From NCBI RefSeq assembly GCF_019711595.1, contig NZ_JAIGNR010000001.1:620001-684000 (forward strand): DNA of 64,000 nt. The letters are read 5' to 3'. The DNA is from Qipengyuania sphaerica (GTDB lineage Bacteria; Pseudomonadota; Alphaproteobacteria; Sphingomonadales; Sphingomonadaceae). Below the pieces are notes generated by a model. The model was not told the DNA's origin and did not search any database. It saw only the letters and a program-made list of their open reading frames with translations. The position numbers were made by a program, and so were the translations under genes. Positions 38,381 to 47,247 of this stretch are shown here, piece after piece. Each line of letters begins with the position of its first letter. Position 1 is the first letter of the stretch.

Positions 38381-40213
38381 ATGAGCATCAATATCGGACC
38401 CGCCTCCAGCGACGACATGCGCCCCAAGATCATGGTGGTCGGCGTCGGCGGGGCGGGCGGCAACGCGATTGCCAACATGATGGACGCCGAGATCGAGGGC
38501 GTCGATTTCATCGTCGCCAATACCGATGCGCAGGCGCTGGCGAGTTCCCCGGCCGAAAAGCGCATCCAGCTCGGGCCCGATATCACCGGCGGCCTTGGTG
38601 CAGGTGCACGGCCCGAAGTAGGCAAGGCAGCGGCCGAGGAGACGGTCGAGGATATCGAGGACGCGCTCGACGGCGTGAACATGTGCTTCATCGCTGCCGG
38701 CATGGGCGGCGGCACGGGTACGGGCGCTGCGCCGGTTATCGCCGAGGCCGCGCGCAAGAAGGGCGTGCTCACCGTAGGCGTGGTAACCAAGCCGTTCCTG
38801 TTCGAAGGCACGCGCCGCATGCGCAGCGCCGAAGCGGGCATCGAGGAATTGCAGAAGCATGTCGACACGCTGATCGTCATTCCCAACCAGAACCTGTTCC
38901 TGGTCGCCAAGGCGGACACTACCTTCAAGGAAGCTTTCGAGCTCGCCGACGAAGTGCTCCAGCAGGGCGTGCGCTCGATTACCGACCTGATGGTCATGCC
39001 GGGCCTCATCAACCTCGACTTCGCCGACGTGCGCAGCGTGATGAGCGAAATGGGCAAGGCGATGATGGGTACGGGTACGGCAGAAGGCGACAACCGCGCT
39101 CTCGAAGCTGCCGAACGCGCAATCGCAAACCCGCTGCTCGACGGTGTCAGCATGGCGGGCGCGAAGGGCGTGATCATCTCGATCATCGGCGGCGAGGACA
39201 TGAAGCTGCTCGAAGTCGACGAGGCTGCGAACCACATCCGCGAGCTGGTCGACGAAGATGCGAACATCATCTGGGGCAGCGCCTTCAATCCCGATCTCGA
39301 CGGCAAGATCCGCGTGTCGGTGGTCGCCACCGGTATCGAGCATGACGGCAGTGCCATGCCCGCGCAGCCGCGCAATTTCTCCATGGCCCCGCAGCGCGCC
39401 CCGCAGCGCCCCGTGCTCGACCTGCAGGAAAGCGAGCCCGAGGAAGAACCGTTCGAACTCAGCGAAGGCCTCTCGGCCGAGCCGGAACCGCAACCCGAGC
39501 CCGAGCCGGTCTACGAAGAACAGCCCGCCTACGAGCCGGAGCCCGAGCCCGAGCCGGTTTACGAGCCCGAGGTCGCCGAGCCTGCCTATGACGACAGCGA
39601 GGATGAAGAAGGCCCGCTGATGAACCCGGCAGGCCTCTCGCCGTCCACCGGCGGCAACGACTACGGTGACGAGGAAGAGGAAGATTACGACGACGTCGAC
39701 GGCATCGTCGATCCGCTCGCCGGCCTGCGCCGCGCCGAAGCGGATGATGCCGATTTCGCCGACGATCACGGTGCGGTTCCTCCGCCTGCGGACGACAGCG
39801 GTTTCGAAGTAGGTGCTGCAGAAGGCGACGGCTTCGTCGACGATGCGGATGGCGGCGCCGCACCGCTCGACCTCTCCGAGGAATTCGACGAGCCGGTCGA
39901 CCCGAATTACAATCCGCTGTCGCAAAAGCCGCAGCGCGGGCCCGCCATGGGTGGCGCCGGCACCGATGGTGCGGGTGCCGGCGGCGCGAGTGCTGGCGGA
40001 GCCGGAGCAGGCGGCGGTAGTGCCGGCGGTGGGGGCGGTGCCCCGGCCGGTGGCGGATCGCCTCAGGGCAGCACCCTGTTCGAGCGCATGGCGAACTTGT
40101 CGCGCGGCTCGAGCAGCGCAGTCGACGATGAGGACGAAGACGAGGATGATGATGAAGGCGGCAGCGGCGGCCTCAACATCCCGCGTTTCCTCGGCCGCCA
40201 GAACAACCAGTAA
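38381..40213 (+). CDS. ftsZ: Cell division GTPase FtsZ, long-linker form
   Basis: 610 residues from the ATG at 38381 ([10 protein letters not shown]), much longer than the 380 of E. coli. The GTPase core fills residues about 12-322, with the tubulin signature GGGTGTG at 109-115. It is followed by a linker of about 270 residues: first a Glu/Pro-rich part with repeated [10 protein letters not shown] units, then an acidic part, then a Gly/Ala/Ser-rich stretch. The conserved C-terminal peptide that binds FtsA is [12 protein letters not shown]. Long linkers are known in alphaproteobacteria and tune filament behaviour. It is separated from ftsA by 139 bases with its own regulatory sites. Confidence 0.97.
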   Translation: MSINIGPASSDDMRPKIMVVGVGGAGGNAIANMMDAEIEGVDFIVANTDAQALASSPAEKRIQLGPDITGGLGAGARPEVGKAAAEETVEDIEDALDGVNMCFIAAGMGGGTGTGAAPVIAEAARKKGVLTVGVVTKPFLFEGTRRMRSAEAGIEELQKHVDTLIVIPNQNLFLVAKADTTFKEAFELADEVLQQGVRSITDLMVMPGLINLDFADVRSVMSEMGKAMMGTGTAEGDNRALEAAERAIANPLLDGVSMAGAKGVIISIIGGEDMKLLEVDEAANHIRELVDEDANIIWGSAFNPDLDGKIRVSVVATGIEHDGSAMPAQPRNFSMAPQRAPQRPVLDLQESEPEEEPFELSEGLSAEPEPQPEPEPVYEEQPAYEPEPEPEPVYEPEVAEPAYDDSEDEEGPLMNPAGLSPSTGGNDYGDEEEEDYDDVDGIVDPLAGLRRAEADDADFADDHGAVPPPADDSGFEVGAAEGDGFVDDADGGAAPLDLSEEFDEPVDPNYNPLSQKPQRGPAMGGAGTDGAGAGGASAGGAGAGGGSAGGGGGAPAGGGSPQGSTLFERMANLSRGSSSAVDDEDEDEDDDEGGSGGLNIPRFLGRQNNQ

Positions 40214-40258
40214 ACCAAGGCAGGACCATCGCGCCTTCCCGCGCGTTGGTCGGGTGAG

Positions 40259-42103
40259 ATGGCAATACGAAACGCCAGACGCTGGGCAACCTCGGCCGCA
40301 CTAGCCGCATTGGCGGTTGGAGCGGGCGGCCTGCGCGCACAGGAAGTCGTCCAGGCCCTGCCGCCCCCCGGTTCTGCTGAGCTGAGCGCAGCGCTCCAGC
40401 GGCTCGCCTATGATGGCAATAATGTCTCGGCTTTGCTCGATGCAGGCGACGCGGCGCTGAAGCTGGGCGACGTCCCGGCTGCCATCGGCTTTTTCGGCCG
40501 GGCGCAGGCGATTACTCCCAGCAATCCGCGTATTTCGCTGGGGCTGGGGCGCGCCTATACGCTCTCGCGCCGTCCGGTAGAGGCGCTTAGGCTTTTCGCG
40601 GAGGCGGAACGAGGCGGTATTCCGCTGCGGACCATGGCTGCCGAACGGGCGCTCGCCTTCGATCTCGTCGGCGATTCCAAGAGCGCACAGGAGCTTTACC
40701 GCCTCGCGCTTTCGGCTGGAGATAATCCGACCGTCCGCCGCAATCTGGCGTTGAGCCACGCGATTTCGGGCGACAAGTCAGGGTTCGAAGCCGCGCTCCT
40801 GCCGCTGCTGCAGCAGGGCGATAACGCCGCCTTCCGCACCCGCGCATTCGGACTGGCGATCCTTGGCGAGACCGAGGCCGCGGTAAAGATCGCGCGCGAC
40901 ATGATGCCCGGCCCTGCCGCCGCGCAGATCGAGCCCTATCTACGCTACATGACGCAGCTGACCCCGGCCCAACAGGCTGCGGCTGGCGCGCTCGGCGTTT
41001 TCCCGCGTACCGCTGCCATCGGGCAGGACGATGCGCAGATTGCCGCCTATTCGCCTTCGAACAGCGGCAGGGCTGCTTCGGTAGACGCCTCACTGACGCC
41101 GACCGGTCCCCAGCTTGGCTCGCAGCGGGAAAGCCGCGCGGATACGCGGAGCCGGGACAATCGCCAGGCCCGCCGCGAGCGGCGCCAGGAAGCGCAGCAG
41201 GCGACCCGGAATGCGCCTGCGCCGACCCGTCAGGCTTCTGCCGAACTGCCAGCTGTCAGTCGCAGTGCCGAGCTTCCGCCCGTCAGCCGGGAGCCGGCCA
41301 CGCAACCCGTCGACATGGGCGCGCAACCATCGCGGCCCGTCGCGGTGACCTCACCGCCACCGCCTCCGCCCCCGCCACCACCACCACCTCCGCGGCCCGA
41401 CCTCGAAGAGGCCTTTGCCGGTTTCAATCTCGCCAATTCCGGCTCGACAGCACCACGAGCAGGAGCGGTCGACATCACTGCCATCAATGTCCCGCGCGAA
41501 CGCGAGGAGCCGGCCGCTCCGGTCCATCCGCCGCGCCACTGGGTCCAGCTGGCCACCGGCAAGGATATCTCCGCCCTCGGCTTCGACTGGCGCCGCATAA
41601 CGCGCGGCGCGGGCGGAGAGCTTGCTGGCAAGGACGCCTTCACCGCTCCCTGGGGCGAAGCAAACCGCCTTCTTGCAGGGCCTTACGAGAGCGCGGGTGA
41701 CGCGCGCGAGGTCGTGAACCGTCTCAAGGCGATCGGCGTCGACAGCTTTCCCTTCTCGAGCGCAGCGGGCGAGGAGATCTTCGCCCTGGCAGGCGCGCCG
41801 ACTGCGCCCAAAGGTCCGCCACCGCCACCCGCGCATCCCTCGCGCCACTGGGTGCAGGTCGCGACCGGACAGGACCGCAAGGCGCTCGGTTTCGACTGGC
41901 GGCGCATATCGCGCGGTGCCGAGGGCGAACTCACCGGCAAGGGTCCCTTCGTGGTGAAATGGGGGGCGGCCAACCGCCTCCTCGCCGGTCCCTATGATTC
42001 GGCGCAGGCTGCGCGCGAGGCGGTCAACAGGCTGAAAGCTATGGGGATCGACAGCTTCACCTTCACCAGCGAAGACGGCGAAGCGATCGACAAGCTCGAT
42101 TGA
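40259..42103 (+). CDS. TPR and tandem SPOR-domain periplasmic protein
   Basis: 614 residues. The signal peptide (residues 1-27, ending LRAQ) is followed by about 170 residues of TPR-like helices (38-210), a Gln/Arg/Ala-rich stretch, and a run of about 14 prolines near residues 366-380. Two SPOR-like units are placed at about 423-510 and 526-614. The units are strikingly alike: both start HP.RHWVQ.ATG, continue LGFDWRRI.RGA and end NRLLAGPY plus a helix. SPOR domains bind glycan strands stripped of stem peptides at the septum. The position right after ftsZ, where other bacteria have lpxC, suggests a division role similar to FtsN-type proteins, but this is inference. Confidence 0.82.
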   Translation: MAIRNARRWATSAALAALAVGAGGLRAQEVVQALPPPGSAELSAALQRLAYDGNNVSALLDAGDAALKLGDVPAAIGFFGRAQAITPSNPRISLGLGRAYTLSRRPVEALRLFAEAERGGIPLRTMAAERALAFDLVGDSKSAQELYRLALSAGDNPTVRRNLALSHAISGDKSGFEAALLPLLQQGDNAAFRTRAFGLAILGETEAAVKIARDMMPGPAAAQIEPYLRYMTQLTPAQQAAAGALGVFPRTAAIGQDDAQIAAYSPSNSGRAASVDASLTPTGPQLGSQRESRADTRSRDNRQARRERRQEAQQATRNAPAPTRQASAELPAVSRSAELPPVSREPATQPVDMGAQPSRPVAVTSPPPPPPPPPPPPPRPDLEEAFAGFNLANSGSTAPRAGAVDITAINVPREREEPAAPVHPPRHWVQLATGKDISALGFDWRRITRGAGGELAGKDAFTAPWGEANRLLAGPYESAGDAREVVNRLKAIGVDSFPFSSAAGEEIFALAGAPTAPKGPPPPPAHPSRHWVQVATGQDRKALGFDWRRISRGAEGELTGKGPFVVKWGAANRLLAGPYDSAQAAREAVNRLKAMGIDSFTFTSEDGEAIDKLD

Positions 42104-42250
42104 GCGCGCCGCCCCCGCTATCCGTATCGGGCAGCTTGTTCACAGGGTTTGCACAAGCGCTTTCGTTTCTCCCCAGCACCGTCGCCCGGCCCGATTGCCA
42201 AGTGCCGTGGGCCTTCTGCACATGGGACGCATGGCTTGGACGGGAAACCC

Positions 42251-42757
42251 ATGATGCGCGCCGGAGAACAGCGATACGAGGTCGAGGAGGACGCAGCGCC
42301 GCTCGACATGCTGCTGGCCCTCTTCGAAGCTCGCGGCTGGCCGTGCGAAACCTCTGCCGACGAGATATGCGGCGAAATCCAGGGCAGTTGGGCGAAATAC
42401 CAGCTGCGCGGGATCTGGCGCCCCGAGGACCGCGTCCTGCAGATCCTTTGCCTGCCGGACGTCCGTATCGGGAGCGAGAAGATGGGCGCAGCGTACGAAC
42501 TCGTCGCGCTGGCCAACGAGCAGATGTGGCTCGGCCATTTCGACATCTGGTCGAACGGCGGCGTGCTGCTTTATCGCAACGGCACCCTGCTCGGCAGCGA
42601 GGGGCTCATCAGCCTCGACCAGGCGCAATCGCTGGTCGAGATCGCGGTCGAGGAATGCGACCGCTTTTATCCTGCCTTCCAGTTCGTGCTGTGGGGCGAC
42701 AAGGCCCCGCGCGATGCGCTTAAGGCCGCGATGGTCGATGCCGCCGGGGAAGCCTGA
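42251..42757 (+). CDS. YbjN-domain protein
   Basis: 168 residues from the ATG at 42251 (MMRAGEQRYEVEEDAAPLDML); 34 further in-frame residues upstream look non-coding. It fits the YbjN/DUF1790 type: a compact alpha/beta fold beginning with an LLALFEARGWPCE helix, the strands YQLRGIWRPEDRVLQILCLPDV, a central NEQMWLGHFDIW, and the final helix DQAQSLVEIAVEECDRFYPAFQFVLWG. Related proteins are tied to type III secretion chaperone-like folds or envelope stress, but the role here is unknown. No signal peptide. 147 bases without a gene precede it. Confidence 0.8.
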   Translation: MMRAGEQRYEVEEDAAPLDMLLALFEARGWPCETSADEICGEIQGSWAKYQLRGIWRPEDRVLQILCLPDVRIGSEKMGAAYELVALANEQMWLGHFDIWSNGGVLLYRNGTLLGSEGLISLDQAQSLVEIAVEECDRFYPAFQFVLWGDKAPRDALKAAMVDAAGEA

Positions 42758-42801
42758 CGCAAATCCTTGATTTCGCGTTAGCCATAACCCTTCCGGTTTC
42801 G

Positions 42802-42830
42802 CTTGAAATAAGCCGCTAATCACCCGATAT
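42802..42830 (+). promoter_or_regulatory. Sigma-32-type promoter of the Bax inhibitor gene
   Basis: CTTGAAA at 42802-42808, 14 bases, then CCCGATAT at 42823-42830. This matches the heat-shock consensus CTTGAAA-N(11-16)-CCCCATNT with a single change (C to G). It would start transcription about 50 bases before the coding start, leaving room for the GGAG ribosome site at 42871. Confidence 0.5.
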
Positions 42831-42885
42831 TGACCACAGAAGCGAAGGCCCGGGTTCGCCCTCGCACAATGGAGAATTGACTACC

Positions 42886-43668
42886 ATGGCCGATTTCAAC
42901 GAAACCGACCGCCGTGTGGACATGACGTCTGTGCCGCGCGCTGGTGACGCGGCTACCCGCGGGACCACGTTCGACGCAGGCCTGCGCAAGCACATGCTGT
43001 CGATCTACAACATGATGGCATCGGGCGTGCTGCTCACCGGCATCGTTGCGCTGCTGTTCGTCGGTACGCCGCTGTTCGAAGCCGCCTATAACGTCGTCCA
43101 GACGCCGTATGGCAACGCCGTGCAGCCGAGCATGCTGGGCTGGATCATCTCGCTTTCGCCGCTGGCCTTTATCCTCGTGCTGAGCTTCGGGGGCGTGCAG
43201 CGCTTCTCGAAAACGACGCTGCAGGTGATGTTCTGGTCCTTCGCGGTGCTGTTCGGCCTGTCGATGTCGACCATCTTCATGACCTACACCGGCGAATCCA
43301 TTGCCTCGGCCTTCTTCGCATCGGCCGCGGCCTTCGCAGGGCTGAGCCTCTTCGGCTACACGACCAAGAAGAACCTTTCGGGCTGGGGAAGCTTCCTCGT
43401 CATGGGCCTCGTGGGGATCATCGTTGCGATGCTGCTCAACGCATTCTTCTTCCAGTCGGGCGCCATGGGCCTCGTGATCAACATCCTCGGCGTGCTGATC
43501 TTCGCAGGTTTCACGGCTTACGACACGCAGCGCCTCAAGAACGAATACTCGTTCGTGCGCGGTACGGAATATGCGGGCAAAGCAGTCGTGATGGGCGCAT
43601 TCAGCCTCTATCTCGACTTCATCAACCTCTTCATGTTCCTCCTGCAGTTCCTCGGCAACCGCGAGTAA
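42886..43668 (+). CDS. Bax inhibitor-1 / YccA family membrane protein
   Basis: 260 residues from the ATG at 42886 (MADFNETDRR), behind a GGAG site. About seven membrane helices and the family end FTAYDTQRLKNEYSFVRGTEYAGKAVVMGAFSLY, including the conserved Asp in YDTQ, place it in the BI-1/UPF0005 family. Bacterial members form pH-sensitive calcium leak channels or, like YccA, modulate FtsH membrane proteolysis. A sigma-32-like promoter upstream fits the second role. A strong terminator follows 43 bases after the stop. Confidence 0.92.
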   Translation: MADFNETDRRVDMTSVPRAGDAATRGTTFDAGLRKHMLSIYNMMASGVLLTGIVALLFVGTPLFEAAYNVVQTPYGNAVQPSMLGWIISLSPLAFILVLSFGGVQRFSKTTLQVMFWSFAVLFGLSMSTIFMTYTGESIASAFFASAAAFAGLSLFGYTTKKNLSGWGSFLVMGLVGIIVAMLLNAFFFQSGAMGLVINILGVLIFAGFTAYDTQRLKNEYSFVRGTEYAGKAVVMGAFSLYLDFINLFMFLLQFLGNRE

Positions 43669-43710
43669 GCCTCGCCCCTGCCGACCGCATTTGCAGGTCA
43701 GTTAAACGTG

Positions 43711-43745
43711 CCCGGGGCGAAACTCTCGCCCCGGGCATTTTCTTT
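43711..43745 (+). terminator. Intrinsic terminator after the BI-1 gene
   Basis: Perfect 10-base stem CCCGGGGCGA/TCGCCCCGGG with a 5-base loop, followed by CATTTTCTTT. It begins 43 bases after the stop codon of the Bax inhibitor gene and isolates it from the lipoprotein gene downstream. Confidence 0.9.
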
Positions 43746-43840
43746 GTCCGGTCAACGCGCTAGGACTGGCTCCGCTTCATGTCCCGTCAATGAACGGCGC
43801 GCGACAATGAGAGCCAAGAATTGAGGAGGGTCGGCGCATC

Positions 43841-44827
43841 GTGAGCCGCACAACGAAACAAGCCATTCGCATTTTCGCAGTCACTGCCGGTCTCGTGGCC
43901 GCTGCCGCCTGCACTACCGCTCCGCCGCCTCCGCCTCCACCTCCACCGCCGCCCCCTCCGCCGCCGGTCGTAATCCCGCCCCGGCCCACGCCGCCGATGG
44001 GCGCGACGACCAGCATGACCATCCCGATGGTCGCTGCAACCGGCGTGCGCCAGACGGTCAACGCCAATCTCACGCCTGCGCAGACGACCTGGAACCTGCG
44101 TTCTGCACTGAACGTCGCCGCGCTCAACTGCCTCGACATGAAGTACACCGGGCTGGTCGATAATTACGGCGCCTTCCTGAAGCGCAACGCCAAGGAGCTT
44201 TCGGCCACCAACCGCGCGCTGCAGAGCGAGTTTCGCCAGCGTTACGGCGCGACCTTTCGCGACGTGCAGGACAGCTACATGACTCAGGTCTACAACTACT
44301 TCGCGCTCCCGCCCGCGAAGACCGAATTCTGCGATGTGTCCTTCGCGATCAGCCAGGAAGTAAACCAGATCGCGCCGAGCGATCTCGACACTTTCGCTGC
44401 CGTCGCATTGCCGCGCATCGAGAGCGTTTTCGAAGACTTCTTCCGCGCCTACGAGCAATATCGCGTCGATTTGCGAGCCTGGGACTCGCAATATGGCCCG
44501 CCCACCGTCACCACCACGGTGCAGGGTTATACCAATCCGCTCGATCCTTCGGTCGATGTCGCGCCCGGCGAGACGCTGGTGAATTCCATGCCCGCCACGG
44601 CTCCGGTCACCGTAGCGGGTGAAGTCTCGGCACCCGTCGACATACCGCCGGCCACCGGACAGACCCCTGTGGTGATCGCTACCGACCAGACCGACGCCAA
44701 TGGCGAACCGGTGGTAACTCTGCCTACCGAAGGCCCGATTTTCCAGTCGGGCGAGGTCGTACAGGGCGAAACGCCGGTCGGCGGGGACATTACCACCGAA
44801 CCGGAAGACGACACACCGGTCCCCTGA
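43841..44827 (+). CDS. Proline-rich lipoprotein of unknown function
   Basis: 328 residues from a GTG at 43841. The signal peptide ends in a lipobox (AAAC, Cys24), directly followed by a run of 15 prolines, then PPRPTPP. A folded domain of about 160 residues follows (TTWNLRSALNVAALNCLDMKYTGLVDNYGAFLKRN to LRAWDSQYG) with three cysteines. It is unrecognised but looks helical and well formed. The C-terminal 100 residues are a Thr/Val/Pro-rich low-complexity tail. The proline run after the lipidated Cys would act as a stiff spacer from the membrane. It converges with halogenase 1, 9 bases apart. Confidence 0.65.
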   Translation: MSRTTKQAIRIFAVTAGLVAAAACTTAPPPPPPPPPPPPPPPVVIPPRPTPPMGATTSMTIPMVAATGVRQTVNANLTPAQTTWNLRSALNVAALNCLDMKYTGLVDNYGAFLKRNAKELSATNRALQSEFRQRYGATFRDVQDSYMTQVYNYFALPPAKTEFCDVSFAISQEVNQIAPSDLDTFAAVALPRIESVFEDFFRAYEQYRVDLRAWDSQYGPPTVTTTVQGYTNPLDPSVDVAPGETLVNSMPATAPVTVAGEVSAPVDIPPATGQTPVVIATDQTDANGEPVVTLPTEGPIFQSGEVVQGETPVGGDITTEPEDDTPVP

Positions 44828-44836
44828 GGCCCTGCC

Positions 44837-46333
44837 TCAGGCCGGCTTGTAATCGGGAAAGTTGAGCGCGCAGGCATCGAGCATTGCGCGCGTCGCATCG
44901 CGGTCCGCAGCCCTGATGCCTTGCGGCAGCGGCTGGAGCTTTTCCGGCCCCGGAAAGCTGCCATAGCCTGCGAAAAGGCAATGCCAACTCATGGCCGGAT
45001 AGGCGGGGTGCGTGCCGTTGATCGCGCGGTTCGCTTCCGCCAGGTCGCGGTGGGTGAACCAGGCGGTCATCATGTCCTTCAAGCCAGCAGGAAGTGACTG
45101 GTTGGCTGCATTCTCGCGCCAGTAGTCGGTGTCGCCGCGCTGGTTGAGCCGGTAATGGCCCACGATGTAATCGCGGATCCCGTCATACCGCTCGGCAATC
45201 CGGCGGTTGAAGGTATCGCGGTGCTGCCCGGTGAACCCGCCCGCCTCGAAGGCTTCCGCGAAATCCGTCGCCGTATGAATGACGATATGGAGCGCGGTCG
45301 CCTCGAGCGGCTCGATGAAACCCTGCGACAGGCCCGTCGCCAGGCAATTTCGGTTCCAGCTGTTTTCGATCCGGCCGACTTTCATCGACAGAAACCGGGC
45401 CTGTGTCTCCTCGCCCTCCATGCCGATGGCCGAGCGTAGTTCCCGCTCGGCCTCCTCGTCGGAGATGTGGCGCGAGGAATAGACATAGCCATTGCCAACC
45501 CGCGTCGTGAGCGGGATCGACCAGCGCCAGCCGGCACGCATGGCGATTGCATCGGTCTGCGGGCGCGGCGTTTGTCTGTGGGGCGTCGGCATCACGACCG
45601 CCCGGTCGTTGAACAGATTGTCGCCGAAGGGGAGGAACTTGGCACCCATTTTCTGTTGCGCAAGGATGGAAGCGAAGCCCGAACAGTCGACAAACAGGTC
45701 GCCCTCGATCCGCACCCCGTCTTCGCCCAGCAAGGCGGCGATATCGCCCTCGTCGGTCAGCTCCGCATGGAGGATCTTGAGCGGCAAATGTTCGACGCCG
45801 CGCGCAACCGCCCACTCGCGCAGGAAGCCGCCCAGCTTGTGCGCGTCGAAATGATAGCCGTAGCTGGGAGCGAACGGGAAATTCTCGCCCGCATGGGGCG
45901 ATTTGCCGGCCCGGGCGAGGGTCGCCGCCAGGAACCAGTCGTCGGGGTGTGCCGGAACATCGCCCCCGCGCCGCCGCAGCGCACAATTATGCGCGAATCC
46001 GGGCTCGGTATGTAGGTCGACGGGACCGGGGAAGGGGTGGAAATAGCTTTCGAAGCCAGCAACCTTGCTCCATCCGGTAAAGCGGATGCCGAGCTTGTAG
46101 GTGGCATCGCAGGCCGCCATCCATTCGGCCTCGTCGATGCCGAGCTGGTCGAAGAAGGCTTTCAGCTGCGGGGTGGAGCCTTCGCCCACGCCGATGATGC
46201 CGATGGCGGGGCTCTCCACCACCGTCACCTTGCCGCCGAGATCACCCCACCGCTGGTGGAAAAGGCAGGCGGTCATCCAGCCGGCGCTGCCGCCGCCCAG
46301 GACGACTACATGGGGCGGGGCAGCCTCGCTCAT
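44837..46333 (-). CDS. Flavin-dependent tryptophan-halogenase family protein (1)
   Basis: 498 residues from the ATG at 46333, fixed by a 4-base overlap with the esterase stop. FAD-binding GGGSAGW is at 13-19 and GVGEGSTP at 48-55. The catalytic Lys equivalent (PrnA Lys79) is K80 in TYKLG. The halogenase hallmark WxWxIP is W269-R-W271-S-I-P274, and E344 in PLEAT matches the catalytic Glu346 of PrnA. The Gly after the Thr in PrnA (chloride site) is Ala here. It should be a FADH2-dependent halogenase; a flavin reductase is not nearby. It closes the alpha-glucan operon. Substrate unknown; related enzymes found beside TonB receptors act on free indoles in vitro. Confidence 0.88.
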   Translation of the reverse strand: MSEAAPPHVVVLGGGSAGWMTACLFHQRWGDLGGKVTVVESPAIGIIGVGEGSTPQLKAFFDQLGIDEAEWMAACDATYKLGIRFTGWSKVAGFESYFHPFPGPVDLHTEPGFAHNCALRRRGGDVPAHPDDWFLAATLARAGKSPHAGENFPFAPSYGYHFDAHKLGGFLREWAVARGVEHLPLKILHAELTDEGDIAALLGEDGVRIEGDLFVDCSGFASILAQQKMGAKFLPFGDNLFNDRAVVMPTPHRQTPRPQTDAIAMRAGWRWSIPLTTRVGNGYVYSSRHISDEEAERELRSAIGMEGEETQARFLSMKVGRIENSWNRNCLATGLSQGFIEPLEATALHIVIHTATDFAEAFEAGGFTGQHRDTFNRRIAERYDGIRDYIVGHYRLNQRGDTDYWRENAANQSLPAGLKDMMTAWFTHRDLAEANRAINGTHPAYPAMSWHCLFAGYGSFPGPEKLQPLPQGIRAADRDATRAMLDACALNFPDYKPA

Positions 46334-47247
46334 TTCTCGCGCCAGAGCCACGTGAGCATTTCGGGCATGCGCTCACGCCAGAAATTCTCGTCATGCTCCG
46401 CACCGTCATAGACGCGGGCGGTGAAGTCCTCGCCCTCGCGCCAGCCGCGCTGCGCGAAGTCTTCGGCCAGCATGATCTGCCAGGGGCCGTAATAGCTGTC
46501 GAGCAGCTCGGCCCCGTGGTCCATCCAGATCCGCCTGCCGTTCGGATTGCCGAGATGCCCATCAAGATAGGTGTCCCACAGCCAGGCGATCTGTTCGTCG
46601 TGCTGCGGTGCCATCTGCGGGTCTGCCATGGCGAGATGCGCGCTGACGCATCCGGCGCGGCCGAATACCTCGGGTCGCTCGATGATCGAATAGCAGGACA
46701 TCACCCCGCCCATGCTCGCGCCGACGATGGTGCGGTTCTCCGCACCCGTTCGGGCGCGGTAATCGCGCTCCATCTGCGGGATCAGCGTGTCAGCAACCCA
46801 GCCCAGCTGGCGCTCGGATGCGATGGGGCCGCCCGCCATGTCGGACACGCTCCTGGCCACCATGCCCTTCGCATTCTCGGCAAATTGCGGGACGTAGCTG
46901 CGGTAGCGATCCTTGCCCGAAGGAGACCAGATGCCGACCACGATATGCGGCTCGGCCTCTCCGCGTGCGACCATGCCCTTGAGCACGTCCTGCACCATCC
47001 ACGCCTTGTTGTACTGCGTTTGCGAGGGGTCGAGCAGGTTCTGCCCGTCCCACATGTAGAGCACGGGGAAACGGCGATCGGATTGCGCATCATATTCGGG
47101 CGGCAGCCAGATCGTCACGCGCTGCGTAGGCAGGCCGTCCACCTCGATCGCCTCGATTTCCACCGTCCGCCCGCTTTCCGCAGGCGTGGGCAGGGTGCAA
47201 CCGATCACCCCCAGCAGGAGTGCGGCAGAGGCGAGGGAGCGGATCAC
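46330..47247 (-). CDS. Putative esterase lipoprotein (esterase D/enterochelin esterase fold)
   Basis: 305 residues from a GTG at 47247 overlapping the GH97 stop (GTGA). The lipobox IGC (Cys17) suggests lipid anchoring. The alpha/beta-hydrolase motifs are FPVLYMWDGQN, the nucleophile S178 in GASMGG, and the C-terminal His in AEHDENFW. PF00756 esterases include feruloyl, acetyl-xylan, S-formylglutathione and mycolyl members, so the substrate cannot be named. In this operon it could remove acyl groups from sugar or process the product of a halogenase. It sits between GH97 and halogenase 1 with 4-base overlaps on both sides. Confidence 0.82.
   Translation of the reverse strand: MIRSLASAALLLGVIGCTLPTPAESGRTVEIEAIEVDGLPTQRVTIWLPPEYDAQSDRRFPVLYMWDGQNLLDPSQTQYNKAWMVQDVLKGMVARGEAEPHIVVGIWSPSGKDRYRSYVPQFAENAKGMVARSVSDMAGGPIASERQLGWVADTLIPQMERDYRARTGAENRTIVGASMGGVMSCYSIIERPEVFGRAGCVSAHLAMADPQMAPQHDEQIAWLWDTYLDGHLGNPNGRRIWMDHGAELLDSYYGPWQIMLAEDFAQRGWREGEDFTARVYDGAEHDENFWRERMPEMLTWLWREK

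Noticed and set aside
41352-41400. Proline-codon run in the SPOR protein as a sequencing slip or frameshift
   Set aside because: The frame stays open and both flanking domains are in the same frame.
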